This document shows, one piece after another, positions 26,554 to 35,896 of a DNA stretch of 64,000 nucleotides. The position numbers were made by a program, and so were the translations under genes. The notes beneath the pieces were generated by a model. It saw nothing but the letters and a program-made list of their open reading frames with translations, did no database searches and was not told where the DNA came from. Positions within the stretch are counted from its first letter, which is position 1, and each line of letters begins with the position of its first letter. Source of the DNA: Microbispora corallina (GTDB lineage Bacteria; Actinomycetota; Actinomycetes; Streptosporangiales; Streptosporangiaceae); contig NZ_BOOC01000013.1 in assembly GCF_016863035.1 (NCBI RefSeq), positions 186,001-250,000 on the forward strand, read 5' to 3'.

Positions 26554-28299
26554 TCATTCTTCGCTCTCCCACTTCGGCGCCATGTCGCGGGCGTACTTGA
26601 TGTCGTCGTTGCTCGTCCCGGCCGCCACCATCGGCCAGACCATCGCGTCCTGGTGGACGACGAAGTCGATCACCACGGGCACGTCGTTGATCTCCATGGC
26701 CTTCCGGATGGTCGCGTCGACGTCCTCCGGCCGCTCGCACCGCAGGCCGACACAACCGTACGCGTCGGCGAGCTTCACGAAGTCGGGAATCCGCTTGACC
26801 CTGTTCAGGTCACTGTTGGAGTACCGCTCCTCGTAGAAGAGCGTCTGCCACTGCCTGATCATGCCGAGGTTGCCGTTGTTGATGACCGCCACCTTGATCG
26901 GCACGCCCTCGATGGCGCAGGTGGCCAGCTCCTGGTTGGTCATCTGGAAGCAGCCGTCGCCGTCGACGCACCACACCGTGGCGTCCGGCCGGCCCATCTT
27001 GGCGCCCATCGCGGCCGGGACGGCGAAGCCCATCGTCCCCGCGCCGCCCGAGTTGATGAACGTCCCCGGATTCTCGTAGCCGATGAACTGCGCCGCCCAC
27101 ATCTGGTGCTGGCCGACGCCCGCGACGTAGTACGCGTCCGGGCCCACGAGCGCGCTCAGCCGCTCCATGACGTACTGCGGGGCCAGGGAGCCGTCCTCGT
27201 ACTGGTCGTAGCCCAGCGGGTAGGTCTCCTTGTAGCCGTTGAGGACCCGCCACCAGTCGGCGTAGTCGCCCTTGCGGCCCTCGTTCTGCTCGTTGCGCAC
27301 CGCGTTGATCAGGTCGCCGATCACCTCGCGGCAGTCGCCCACGATCGGGACGTCCGCGTGGCGGTTCTTGGAGATCTCCGCCGGGTCGATGTCGGCGTGG
27401 ATGACCTTGGCGTGCGGGGCGAAGCTGGACAGCTGGCCCGTCACGCGGTCGTCGAACCGGGTGCCGAGCGCGATCAGCAGGTCGGAGCGCTGCAGGGTCC
27501 CGACAGCCGAGACGCTGCCGTGCATGCCCGGCATGCCCATGTGCTGCGGGTGGCTGTCGGGGAACGTGCCGCGCGCCATCAGCGTCGTGACGACCGGGAT
27601 GCCGGTCAGCTCGGCCAGCTCCCGCAGCTCGGCCGACGCCCGGGCCTTGTGCACGCCGCCGCCGACGTACAGGACCGGCCGGCGGGCCTCGCCGATCAGC
27701 CGGGCGGCCTCGCGGATCTGCTTGGAGTGCGGCCGGGTCACCGGGCGGTAGCCGGGCAGCTGCATGACCGGCGGCCACGAGAACGTCGTCAGCGACTGCA
27801 GGGCGTCCTTGGCGATGTCCACCAGCACCGGGCCCGGACGGCCCGTGGAGGCGATGTGGAACGCCTCGGCGATCGTCCTGGGGATGTCCTCGGCCTTCGT
27901 GACAAGGAAGTTGTGCTTGGTGATCGGCATCGTGATGCCCGAGATGTCCGCCTCCTGGAAGGCGTCCGTCCCGATGAGCGGGGTGGCCACCTGCCCGGTG
28001 ATCGCCACGATCGGCACCGAGTCCATGTAGGCGTCGGCGAGCGGGGTGACCAGGTTGGTCGCCCCCGGCCCGCTGGTGGCCATGCACACCCCGACCTTGC
28101 CGGTCGCCTGCGCGTAGCCCTCGGCCGCGTGGCCGGCGCCCTGCTCGTGCCGTACGAGCACATGCCGGACCTTGACCGAGTCGTAGAGGGGATCGTAGGC
28201 GGGGAGGATGGCACCGCCCGGGATCCCGAACACCGTGTCGACCCCGACGTGCTCCAGCGCCCTCACGAGGGCCTGGGCACCTGTCATCTGTTCGGTCAT
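26554..28299 (-). CDS. ilvB: acetolactate synthase large (catalytic) subunit
   Basis: A 581-residue thiamine-diphosphate enzyme joining two pyruvates, or pyruvate and 2-ketobutyrate, at the first common step of Val/Leu and Ile synthesis. The ThDP domain start has [12 protein letters not shown] and the catalytic Glu in [13 protein letters not shown]; the FAD-associated middle domain follows, and the ThDP/Mg motif is [14 protein letters not shown] with [13 protein letters not shown]. The ATG lies 8 bases after AAGGAA. The transcript is preceded by an attenuator leader (28350-28454). Gene order ilvB-ilvN-ilvC is the standard one. Confidence 0.97.
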   Translation of the reverse strand: MTEQMTGAQALVRALEHVGVDTVFGIPGGAILPAYDPLYDSVKVRHVLVRHEQGAGHAAEGYAQATGKVGVCMATSGPGATNLVTPLADAYMDSVPIVAITGQVATPLIGTDAFQEADISGITMPITKHNFLVTKAEDIPRTIAEAFHIASTGRPGPVLVDIAKDALQSLTTFSWPPVMQLPGYRPVTRPHSKQIREAARLIGEARRPVLYVGGGVHKARASAELRELAELTGIPVVTTLMARGTFPDSHPQHMGMPGMHGSVSAVGTLQRSDLLIALGTRFDDRVTGQLSSFAPHAKVIHADIDPAEISKNRHADVPIVGDCREVIGDLINAVRNEQNEGRKGDYADWWRVLNGYKETYPLGYDQYEDGSLAPQYVMERLSALVGPDAYYVAGVGQHQMWAAQFIGYENPGTFINSGGAGTMGFAVPAAMGAKMGRPDATVWCVDGDGCFQMTNQELATCAIEGVPIKVAVINNGNLGMIRQWQTLFYEERYSNSDLNRVKRIPDFVKLADAYGCVGLRCERPEDVDATIRKAMEINDVPVVIDFVVHQDAMVWPMVAAGTSNDDIKYARDMAPKWESEE

Positions 28300-28349
28300 C
28301 GGCTCGTTCCTTGTGGCTGAGCTGGCGTGGCTGAAGTGTCTTCCGGCAT

Positions 28350-28384
28350 AAAAAATGCCCCACCCGCCGGAGCGGAGCTGGGGC
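28350..28384 (-). terminator. ilvB attenuator: intrinsic terminator before the gene
   Basis: On the minus strand GCCCCA (28384-28379) pairs with TGGGGC (28362-28357), with an inner CCGC/GCGG helix, followed by six T residues (28355-28350). It lies 50 bases before the ilvB ATG and after a leader ORF rich in Ile, Leu and Val codons, so it is an attenuator rather than the end of a gene. Confidence 0.88.
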
Positions 28385-28419
28385 GCGCGCAGGACCTAGT
28401 GCTTCGTCAGGCTGCGCGC
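28385..28419 (-). ncRNA. ilvB leader hairpin competing with the terminator
   Basis: GCGCGCAG (28419-28412 on the minus strand) can pair with CTGCGCGC (28392-28385). The 5' arm covers leader-peptide codons just before the stop and the 3' arm abuts the terminator stem. This is the expected anti-terminator or pause hairpin. Confidence 0.65.
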
Positions 28420-28454
28420 CTGCGAAGTACTACGAGAATCCCACCGCTATGCAT
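28407..28454 (-). CDS. ilvB leader peptide (Ile-Leu-Val attenuator)
   Basis: A 15-residue ORF, MHSGGILVVLRRRAA, with consecutive ATT CTC GTA GTA CTT codons (Ile-Leu-Val-Val-Leu), all three end products of the pathway. Similar leaders are known for ilvB in Corynebacterium and Streptomyces. Stalling of the ribosome at these codons when charged tRNA is short should free the downstream arms and allow read-through. A -35-like TTGACG lies at 28490-28485, with a poor -10 (CATGGT) 18 bases later. Ribosome binding site weak. Confidence 0.85.
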   Translation of the reverse strand: MHSGGILVVLRRRAA

Positions 28455-28547
28455 GGCTACACCATGTCCGATGCACGCCCTCCACGTCAAATCATGTGGG
28501 ACGCCGATCTCACACTGTGGACCGCGCGGGCCGAGGGAAGCCGGACG

Positions 28548-31358
28548 CTACGCCGTGTTCTGCAGGGTGGTGCGCATGAGGGAGTCGACGCCGCGGGCGG
28601 CCATCGGGCGGGCGACCAGGTAGCCCTGGCCCCGGGTGCAGCCCATCTCGCGCAGCAGTTCCAGCTGCTCGGGCCGTTCGATGCCCTCGGCGACGACGAT
28701 GAGCCCGAGGTCGTGGCCGAGCCGGACGATCGTGCGGGTGAGCAGGGTCAGCGTCTCGTCCTGCCCGAGCCCCGCGACGAACGACGGGTCGATCTTGATC
28801 ATGTCGACGGGCAGCTGGCGGAGGAACGCGAGCGAGGCGTAGCCGGTGCCGAAGTCGTCGATGGCCAGCCGCACGCCGAGGGCGCGCAGCTCCGACAGCT
28901 TGGTGACGGTCTCCTCGGCGTCCTCGACCAGCATCTCCTCGATCACCTCGAGGGTGAGCGCGCTGGCCGGCAGGCCGCTTTCCGCGAGCGCCTCGGAGAC
29001 GCTCTCGACGAACCGGGGCGCCAGGATCTGCCGGGCGGACAGGTTCAGCGACAGCCCGATGTCCCACGAGGAGGCCCGCCAGGCGGCCACCTCGCGGCAT
29101 GCCTCCCGGAGGATCCACTCGCTGAGCGGCACGATGATGCCGGTGTCCTCGGCCGGCCCGAGGAACTGCTCGGGCGGCACGAACGTGCTCCCCCGCCACC
29201 AGCGGACCAGGGCCTCCACGGCGGTCACGCGGGAGGTGGCGAGGTCGACGACGGGCTGGTACTCCACGGCGAACTGGTTCTCGTGCAGCGCCCGCTGGAG
29301 GTCGGAGGCGATCTCCAGGCGGCGTACGACGTCGGCGTGCATGTGCGTGGCGAAGACCTCGACGCGGCGCCCGCCGAGCTCCTTGGCCCGCGACATCGCC
29401 ACGTCGGCGTTGCGCAGGAGGTCGCCCGCGGGCAGGCCGTCCTCGGCGAAGGCGACCCCGACGCTGGCGGTGAGCGCGATGTCCCGGTCGGCGACCCGGA
29501 ACGGCTCGTTCGAGACCGCGCGGACGAGCCGCTCGGCCAGGTCGATCGCGGTCTGCGCGTCGGATCCCGCGGAGGTCCCGCCCTCCAGCAGCACGGCGAA
29601 CTCGTCCCCGCCCCACCGGGCGAGGGTGTCGTCCGCCCGTACGGCTGAGCGGAGGCGGCGCGCGGCCTGCCCGAGCAGGTAGTCGCCGCTGGCGTGGCCC
29701 ACGGAGTCGTTGACGGCGGTGAAGCCGTCGAGGTCGAGGAAGACCACGGCGGTGCCGCCCGCGCCACGGCGGGTCAGCAGGTCGCGGGCGCGCTCCTCGA
29801 AGTACGCCCGGTTGGGCAGGCCGGTGACCCCGTCGTGGAAGGTCAGGTGGGTGACCTGGTTGCGCAGGGCGACCTGGTCGCTCAGGTCGCGCACGGTGAC
29901 CAGGATCAGGTCGTCGCCCCTGACATGGCGGGTGGCCACCGACTCGGTCGGCCGCCAGGTGCCGTCGGCGGCGCGGACCCGGCAGGAGACCCGGCAGCTG
30001 CCGTGCTTGTCGGGCCCGTCCTCCTCGGCGGCCAGGCGGCGCAGCAGCGACTGGATGGCGGGGACGTCCTCGGGGTGCATGTAGTCGAAGACGGGGTGGC
30101 AGATCAGCTCGTCCGGGGGGTAGCCGTAGGTGGCCTCGACCCCCGGGCCGATCTCCTGGATGATCCCGTCCAGGTCGCAGACGAGCACGACGTCGCCGGT
30201 GTTCTCGGCGAGCTGGCGCAGCTGCTGCTCGCCCACGTCGACCAGGCGGCGCATCCCCGCGGTCTCCACGAGCAGCACGAACAGCCGCCCGAGCAGGACG
30301 AGGACGGCCGAGGCCGCCACCAGGGCCAGCGCGGCGTCACGGCCGCCGGCCGCGTGCAGGGCCACGACGACGGTCGCGACGGCCACCATGACGAGCGGCG
30401 CGGCGGCCGCGAGCGCCGCGGGCGGCGACCGCCGGGGCCGCGGGTCCCGGCGCACCCAGGGCACGACGGCGAGGACGAGGAACGCGGCGGGCGCGACGAG
30501 GACGGCCGCGAGCGGCGGGGAGTCGCCGTTGATCCGGGCGAGGGCCGTGGCGGTCTCGGCGACCGTGACCGCGGCGAGCACGCCGATCCCGGTGAGGCCG
30601 ACGAGGCGGCCGCCCGACCGGGACGTGGCCACGGCCGGGGTGACGGCGCACGCGGCGAGCAGGCAGACGACCGGCAGCGCCAGCGTGAAGAAGAAGGCGC
30701 CCGGCTCCTCCGCCTTGGCGAACGCGGGGCCCAGCACGGTGACCCAGGCCACCGACAGGATGGAGGCCGCGCCCAGGTAGGCGTCGGTGGCCTGTCTCAG
30801 CACGCCCCTGCTGTAGGCGGGGGGTTTGACCGACAGCCCGCAGCCGATGGCCAGGAGCAGCGACCCCGCCAGCATCAGCAGGTCGGCGAAGGTCAGCACG
30901 AACGGGGTGCCGTCGGCCGCCGGCCGCACCCCGATGCCGACGAGCCAGGTGAGCGCGCCGGCCGACAGCCACCGCCACGCGGCGGGCTGGCGGCCGTGAC
31001 CGGGGACGACGCGGGAGGCCGCGGCGCTCAGGGAGGCGGCCGCGAGGAGGCCGGTGACGACTCCGGAGACGGCCGCCACGACGGAGGCCGAGGCGCCCGC
31101 GAGGAGGGCGGCCGCGATCGCCGCCGCGCCCAGCCCGGCCGCGGCGCTGAGGGAGACCCGGGGGTCCCGCCTGCCGTTCACGTGCGTCGCCTCTGTACGT
31201 GTCGTCGGAACCGCCGTGACGGCGGCGCCGGTGCCGATGCCGATCGCCCCGGCCGTCGGCCCGTCAGGGGCGTCCGGACCGGTGGCGGCCATGCCCGTCG
31301 CCTCGGCGACCGGGGACGGAGTCGTGTCGGCGTCGCCGAGTCCGGCGGGGTCTGACAT
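28548..31358 (-). CDS. membrane-bound PAS-GGDEF-EAL cyclic-di-GMP protein
   Basis: A 936-residue protein: a low-complexity N-terminus (1-65), about eight membrane segments (about 70-350), a PAS domain (about 365-475, with LAENTGDVVLVCDLDG), a GGDEF domain (motif RWGGDEFAVLL near 585) and an EAL domain (EALVRWW near 715, NLSARQ, IDDFGTGYASL near 832, KIDPSFV). Both diguanylate cyclase and phosphodiesterase signatures are intact, so it could make and degrade c-di-GMP; one activity may dominate. No RxxD inhibitory site is seen before GGDEF. The ATG at 31358 follows GGAGGGG; a GTG one codon earlier is possible. c-di-GMP controls development in Streptomyces. Confidence 0.9.
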   Translation of the reverse strand: MSDPAGLGDADTTPSPVAEATGMAATGPDAPDGPTAGAIGIGTGAAVTAVPTTRTEATHVNGRRDPRVSLSAAAGLGAAAIAAALLAGASASVVAAVSGVVTGLLAAASLSAAASRVVPGHGRQPAAWRWLSAGALTWLVGIGVRPAADGTPFVLTFADLLMLAGSLLLAIGCGLSVKPPAYSRGVLRQATDAYLGAASILSVAWVTVLGPAFAKAEEPGAFFFTLALPVVCLLAACAVTPAVATSRSGGRLVGLTGIGVLAAVTVAETATALARINGDSPPLAAVLVAPAAFLVLAVVPWVRRDPRPRRSPPAALAAAAPLVMVAVATVVVALHAAGGRDAALALVAASAVLVLLGRLFVLLVETAGMRRLVDVGEQQLRQLAENTGDVVLVCDLDGIIQEIGPGVEATYGYPPDELICHPVFDYMHPEDVPAIQSLLRRLAAEEDGPDKHGSCRVSCRVRAADGTWRPTESVATRHVRGDDLILVTVRDLSDQVALRNQVTHLTFHDGVTGLPNRAYFEERARDLLTRRGAGGTAVVFLDLDGFTAVNDSVGHASGDYLLGQAARRLRSAVRADDTLARWGGDEFAVLLEGGTSAGSDAQTAIDLAERLVRAVSNEPFRVADRDIALTASVGVAFAEDGLPAGDLLRNADVAMSRAKELGGRRVEVFATHMHADVVRRLEIASDLQRALHENQFAVEYQPVVDLATSRVTAVEALVRWWRGSTFVPPEQFLGPAEDTGIIVPLSEWILREACREVAAWRASSWDIGLSLNLSARQILAPRFVESVSEALAESGLPASALTLEVIEEMLVEDAEETVTKLSELRALGVRLAIDDFGTGYASLAFLRQLPVDMIKIDPSFVAGLGQDETLTLLTRTIVRLGHDLGLIVVAEGIERPEQLELLREMGCTRGQGYLVARPMAARGVDSLMRTTLQNTA

Positions 31359-31545
31359 CACTGCCCCTCCCGTCCTCGACTCGGCTTTACTCTCCCTGTC
31401 ACATGGCAAGTGTGCGCACAGCCGCTGATCGACAGGAGGACAACGACCGAGTCGTCACCGATCTGATAACCAGCCGTGCGATGTGCATCACCGTACGCAC
31501 CCCAGGTCACGGGGCAGCCACGTTCCGGAATCCTTAACGGAGCGG

Positions 31546-32466
31546 TCAGTAATGCCCAGTGATCATGTTAGCGAGCGGCTCGCCCGTGAGGTGGCGGATC
31601 ACCTGCTCCCGCACCAGCTTCGTGGTCCGCCGTACGGAGGCGGGCGTGCTCCCCGCCACGTGCGGGGTGATGAACACGCCGGGGGCGGTCCACAGCGGGT
31701 GATCGGCGGGCAGCGGCTCGACCGGCGTGACGTCGAGGGCGGCCCGCAGGCGGCCCGACTCGAGCTCGGCCAGCAGGGCGGCGGTGTCCACGACCGAGCC
31801 GCGGGCGGCGTTCACGAGCAGCGCGCCGTCCTTCATCGCGGCCAGGAACCGGGCGTCGGCCAGGCCCGCGGTGGACGCGGTGGCGGGCACGAGCAGCACG
31901 ACGACGTCGGCGCACGGGAGCAGGGCGGGCAGCTCGTCCTGGCCGTGCACGCCCGGACGGGCCGTCCGGGCCACCCGGACGATCTCCACCTCGAACCCGG
32001 CCAGGCGCCGTTCCACCGCCTCGCCGATCGAGCCGTACCCCACGATGAGCACGGTCGCGTCGGCCAGCACGCCGGTGTGGTGGTAGGTCCACTCGCCGCG
32101 CGCCTGGGCGGCGGCGAAGCCGGGGAACTCCCGCAACACGGCGATCATCGCGCCCACCGCCCACTCGGCCGTGCCGGCGTCGTGCACACCCCGGGCGTTG
32201 CACAGGACGGCGTGCTCGGGCACGTGCGGCAGGTACGGCTCCACGCCCGCGGTCACGGTCTGGAGCAGGCGCAGCTTGCCCATCCGGCCGAGCAGCCCGG
32301 GGATGTCGGGCACCGGCACGAGCGGCGGCACCCAGACCTCGACCTCCTCGGGACGGCCGGGCAGCGGTCCCTTCCCGTCGTACACCGAACAGTCGAGAGC
32401 CGGCATGCCTTCCGGCAGGTCGGACAGGGCGTCGGCGATGGCCTGTGAGGCGACCCAGATCTTCAC
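31546..32466 (-). CDS. D-isomer-specific 2-hydroxyacid dehydrogenase
   Basis: A 306-residue NAD(P)-dependent dehydrogenase. The Rossmann motif is VLIVGYGSIGEAVERRL near 140; the catalytic residues are the Arg in NAARGSVVD (about 222), the Glu in VTPVEPLP and the His in TPHVAGSTP (about 267). It lacks the extra domains of SerA, so it more likely acts on glyoxylate, hydroxypyruvate or another 2-oxo acid. The GTG start has no ribosome binding site; TAGGTT (32479-32474) stands 7 bases upstream, implying a leaderless transcript. It is divergent from the sugar dehydrogenase gene, whose ATG is 65 bases away. Confidence 0.87.
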   Translation of the reverse strand: MKIWVASQAIADALSDLPEGMPALDCSVYDGKGPLPGRPEEVEVWVPPLVPVPDIPGLLGRMGKLRLLQTVTAGVEPYLPHVPEHAVLCNARGVHDAGTAEWAVGAMIAVLREFPGFAAAQARGEWTYHHTGVLADATVLIVGYGSIGEAVERRLAGFEVEIVRVARTARPGVHGQDELPALLPCADVVVLLVPATASTAGLADARFLAAMKDGALLVNAARGSVVDTAALLAELESGRLRAALDVTPVEPLPADHPLWTAPGVFITPHVAGSTPASVRRTTKLVREQVIRHLTGEPLANMITGHY

Positions 32467-32531
32467 GAGGACAAACCTAGGGAACCTTCCCGGGGAGACG
32501 CGAGTATGGAGGGGACGAGGAGGTCGCAATC

Positions 32532-33662
32532 ATGGTCGGTACGGGCCGCGGAGCCCTGCTCCTGGCGGTGGCGGTGGGCGCGGCGGCGCTGACGGGCTGC
32601 TCGCAGGGCGGCGTCGGCACGGCGCGCACGCCCGCCCCTCTCGACCCGGCGCCGGCCACCGGCGCAGCGACGCCGGCGGCCCCGGGCACCCCGCAGGCGT
32701 CGCCCCCGACGCCGCGCACACTGGTCACCGATCTCGCCGTGCCCTGGGCGATCGCGTTCCTGCCCGGCGGCGACGCCCTCGTCACCGAGCGGGACTCGGC
32801 GCGGCTGCTGCGGGTCTCCCCGGACGGCCGCGTCCGGCGGGTGGCGGTCGTCGACGGCGTCGACCCCAGCGGGGAGGGCGGCCTGCTCGGCGTGGCCGTC
32901 TCGCCGGACTTCGCCACCGACCACCGGGTGTTCCTGTACGTCACCTCCGCCGGCGACAACCGGGTGGTCCGGTACCGGTACGACGGCGGCCTGTCCGACC
33001 CCGTTCCGATCGTCACCGGCATCCCCAAGGGCACCATCCACAACGGCGGCCGCCTCGCCTTCGGCCCCGACGGCTACCTCTACGCGTCCACCGGGGAGAC
33101 CGGCGAGCGGGGGCTGGCCCAGGACAAGGGGTCCCTCGGCGGCAAGATCCTCCGGATGACGGCGGACGGCCGGCCCGCCCCCGGGAACCCCTTCGGCACG
33201 CTCATGTGGACCTACGGCCACCGCAACGTCCAGGGGATGGCCTGGGACGGCCACGGGCACATGTACGCCAGCGAGTTCGGCCAGAACACCTACGACGAGA
33301 TCAACCTGATCGAGAAGGGCCGCAACTACGGATGGCCCGAGGTCGAGGGGGTCGGCGGGCGGCCGGGCTACACCGATCCCCTGCTCACCTGGTCGACCGA
33401 CGAGGCGTCGCCCTCCGGCCTCGCGTACGCCGCCGGGTCGCTGTGGGCGGGCGCGCTGCGCGGGGAGCGGCTGTGGCAGATCCCCGTCGACGCGTCCGGC
33501 CGGGCCGGCCGTCCCGTCGCCCGGTTCACCGGCGAGTACGGCCGGCTGCGGGCCGTCGCCGCGGCCCCCGACGGCACGCTGTGGGTCTCCACCAGCAACC
33601 GCGACGGCCGCGGATCCCCCCGGCGGGGCGACGACCGGATCCTCGTGATCAAACCCGGGTGA
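32532..33662 (+). CDS. PQQ-dependent aldose sugar dehydrogenase-like lipoprotein
   Basis: A 376-residue exported protein. A lipoprotein signal ends at AALTGC (Cys23); a Pro/Ala-rich spacer (about 28-60) leads to a six-bladed propeller of the soluble glucose/sorbosone dehydrogenase family with VPWAIAFLPGGDALVTER, GGLLGVAVSPDF, HNGGRLAFGPDGYLY and YGHRNVQGMAWD. Family members oxidise aldoses with PQQ outside the membrane; no PQQ synthesis gene lies in the window. GAGGAGG lies 8 bases before the ATG. The nearby 2-hydroxyacid dehydrogenase is divergently transcribed. Confidence 0.88.
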   Translation: MVGTGRGALLLAVAVGAAALTGCSQGGVGTARTPAPLDPAPATGAATPAAPGTPQASPPTPRTLVTDLAVPWAIAFLPGGDALVTERDSARLLRVSPDGRVRRVAVVDGVDPSGEGGLLGVAVSPDFATDHRVFLYVTSAGDNRVVRYRYDGGLSDPVPIVTGIPKGTIHNGGRLAFGPDGYLYASTGETGERGLAQDKGSLGGKILRMTADGRPAPGNPFGTLMWTYGHRNVQGMAWDGHGHMYASEFGQNTYDEINLIEKGRNYGWPEVEGVGGRPGYTDPLLTWSTDEASPSGLAYAAGSLWAGALRGERLWQIPVDASGRAGRPVARFTGEYGRLRAVAAAPDGTLWVSTSNRDGRGSPRRGDDRILVIKPG

Positions 33663-33691
33663 GAACGGTTCCTGATGGGGCGGGCGGCGGA

Positions 33692-35668
33692 TCAGGAGCA
33701 GACGACCTGGGCCTGCGGCCGGTAGACGGTGCGGAACGTCTGGCGGTCGACCACCGTGCCGTCGTGCCGCAGGATACGCGTCACCTCGGCAGTGAACCCG
33801 TCCTCCCGCGGCACGGGCACGCAGCCGTCGCCGCCGCCCCGGACGACCGGCAGGGTCGTCACCGCGCCCTTGATCGGGTCCTGGATCTCCACGTCGTACC
33901 GCTTGGTGCTCCACAGCCGGACGGTCAGCGAGCTTCCCGTGGCGGACGCCTGCACCAGCACGCCGTACGGCGAGTCGTTCTTCCAGGAGAAGTCGGGATC
34001 GGGGTAGCTGACGGCCGCCTCCGTCCCGGCGGGGAGCTGTGCGGCGTGCACGTCCGGAGGCGTGAAGTCGGACACCTGGAGGCCGGCCCGCAGCACCGCG
34101 TTCAGCAGGGCCGTCGCCACCTGCGACATCCCGGGCACGTCGGAGCCGGTGCGCCCGCGGATCGTCGTCGGGCCGAGCCCGCCGAACCCGGCGGTCGCGT
34201 CCCGCCTGCCCAGTGCTGCGTTGAACGAGAACGTCTCCCCCGGCTTCACCAGCCGGCCGTCCAGCATCCCGGCCGCGGCCTTGATGTTGGCCGCGCGGGG
34301 CACGCAGCAGGGGAAGGAGGTGGTGAACCGGCCCACCTCCTCCTTGACGCCCATGCCGAGCGCGTCCTGGTCGGAGATCTCCGGCTGGCCGTCCACGACC
34401 GACACGGCGACCGTACGGCTCCCGTTCCCGAGCGCCTCGACGAGGTCGGACGCGAGGCGGTCGGCGTCGATCCGCTTGCCGGGACGGGCGTGGACCAGCG
34501 ACGGCGTCCCGTCCGTGACCGTGAAGGTGGCGTCCCGGGCGGCGTCCGCGGGGTCGACCAGCCGCGCCTCGAGCCCGGCGAGGGCTCCCGCGGCGTCGAA
34601 GTGGGGCCGTAGCGTCGCGCCGTCGGGCACGAAGGTCAGGTGCCGCGCGATCGTCTCCGGCGGCAGCAGCGCGGTCGCCGATCCGTTGGCGAGCGTGACC
34701 GGCCCGGCGACGGCCTGGCGGGCCCAGGCCAGCGCCCGCCGCACCTCCGCGCGGCTCACGTGCGGCTCCTGGCGGAGCGTGGGCACGACCACCGTGACGT
34801 CCGGGCTGAGATAGGCCTTCTGCAACTCGCTCGCGACGGCCGCCGCGTCGACCCTGCGTCCCAGTCTGGGGAACTGCGGCACCGGGACGACGCCCCTGAA
34901 CGTGACCCCGCCCTCCTGGCCGGGCTCCTCCAGGTGCCCGGCGACGTCGCGGGCGACCGCCGCCGCCAGCTTCGCCCTGTCCACGGACACCACGGGACCG
35001 ATCTCGTGGGTGCCGGTCAGCGCCGTCCACACCTGGACCGGGCTGGGGAACCTGGTCATCGCCCGGGACACCGTCTGCTCCACGTTGAGCGCGAGACCGG
35101 CGTCCTCCGGGTTGACCGTCAGCCGCCGCATGCCCTGCCGGACGATGATGGGCGCCCGCGTCTGGGCGTACAGGCGCTCGCGCAGCGTATCGGCCGCCTC
35201 CTGCTGGCCCTGGCCGCCCAGGTCGACGCCGAGGACGGTGGTGCCGGGCAGGATGCGCCCGGCCATCGAGACGGCGGGCACGAGGTAGGCGAGCACGAGC
35301 AGCCCGAACAGCGCGATCAGCGCGTAGCGCAGCGTACGGCCCCGGGACTCCGGCTCGGGGTCGATGAGGATGACCGGCGGCTCCTCCTGGACCTTCCGCT
35401 CGACCACCACCCACGGCTCGACGGGCGGGGCGGGCGGGGGCAGGGAGCTCTTACGGGGGCCCCGGGCCGCCGCGGGAACGGGATGGGACCGCTCGCCGAA
35501 GATGTCCGCCGAGACCCCGCGCGGAAGCGACGCCGACGCCAGGCGCACCGGATGTTTGGGGCCGGGGACCGCTGAGCCGGCGGACGCGGAACCGGCGCCG
35601 GGTGCGTCGTCGGGCCCCGCCGCGGACGGATCCGTCGGGGGGTCGATGGACGCTCCGGCGTTCCGCAC
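33692..35668 (-). CDS. VanW-family membrane protein with peptidoglycan-binding-like domains
   Basis: A 658-residue protein. A Pro/Ala-rich cytoplasmic region (1-110) precedes one membrane segment (about 112-134); the extracellular part carries YoaR-like putative peptidoglycan-binding repeats (about 170-420) and a VanW domain (about 430-570, with SFPCCVPRAANIKAAAGMLD, KPGETFSFN and SQVATALLNAVLRAGL). VanW occurs in some vancomycin-resistance clusters, but stand-alone forms like this are common and of unknown role. No vanHAX genes are here. The GTG start lies 8 bases after GGAGGAG. It follows gatB across a terminator; TAGGGT (35715-35710) is a possible -10. Confidence 0.85.
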   Translation of the reverse strand: MRNAGASIDPPTDPSAAGPDDAPGAGSASAGSAVPGPKHPVRLASASLPRGVSADIFGERSHPVPAAARGPRKSSLPPPAPPVEPWVVVERKVQEEPPVILIDPEPESRGRTLRYALIALFGLLVLAYLVPAVSMAGRILPGTTVLGVDLGGQGQQEAADTLRERLYAQTRAPIIVRQGMRRLTVNPEDAGLALNVEQTVSRAMTRFPSPVQVWTALTGTHEIGPVVSVDRAKLAAAVARDVAGHLEEPGQEGGVTFRGVVPVPQFPRLGRRVDAAAVASELQKAYLSPDVTVVVPTLRQEPHVSRAEVRRALAWARQAVAGPVTLANGSATALLPPETIARHLTFVPDGATLRPHFDAAGALAGLEARLVDPADAARDATFTVTDGTPSLVHARPGKRIDADRLASDLVEALGNGSRTVAVSVVDGQPEISDQDALGMGVKEEVGRFTTSFPCCVPRAANIKAAAGMLDGRLVKPGETFSFNAALGRRDATAGFGGLGPTTIRGRTGSDVPGMSQVATALLNAVLRAGLQVSDFTPPDVHAAQLPAGTEAAVSYPDPDFSWKNDSPYGVLVQASATGSSLTVRLWSTKRYDVEIQDPIKGAVTTLPVVRGGGDGCVPVPREDGFTAEVTRILRHDGTVVDRQTFRTVYRPQAQVVCS

Positions 35669-35854
35669 GCCTCGGTCTCCTCCGGCTCATGGGTAACTTC
35701 GGTCAGTTAACCCTAAGGCACCCTCTGCTGGATATGTCAGAAAACAACGGTCTTCTCACAGGTGTCGGATGTGTCGCTCTAGACCAGTGAAATCGGCCCT
35801 GCCACATCCGTCTCCGCAGCCCGCCGGTTTTATGGAGGAAGGCCGTAACAGAGT

Positions 35855-35887
35855 CCTCCGCCGCCCCTGACACGCGGGCGGCGGAGG
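35855..35887 (-). terminator. gatB terminator
   Basis: Perfect 12-bp arms CCTCCGCCGCCC (35855-35866) and GGGCGGCGGAGG (35876-35887) around a 9-base loop, 10 bases after the gatB stop on the minus strand. No U-tract. Confidence 0.82.
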
Positions 35888-35896
35888 GGCCGGAGC

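Noticed and set aside
31483-32448. Plus-strand frame opposite the 2-hydroxyacid dehydrogenase
   Set aside because: The minus strand carries all catalytic motifs of the family; the opposite frame has none.
33692-35668. VanW protein as evidence of glycopeptide resistance
   Set aside because: No vanH, vanA/B, vanX or vanRS genes nearby; VanW alone is widespread and not diagnostic.
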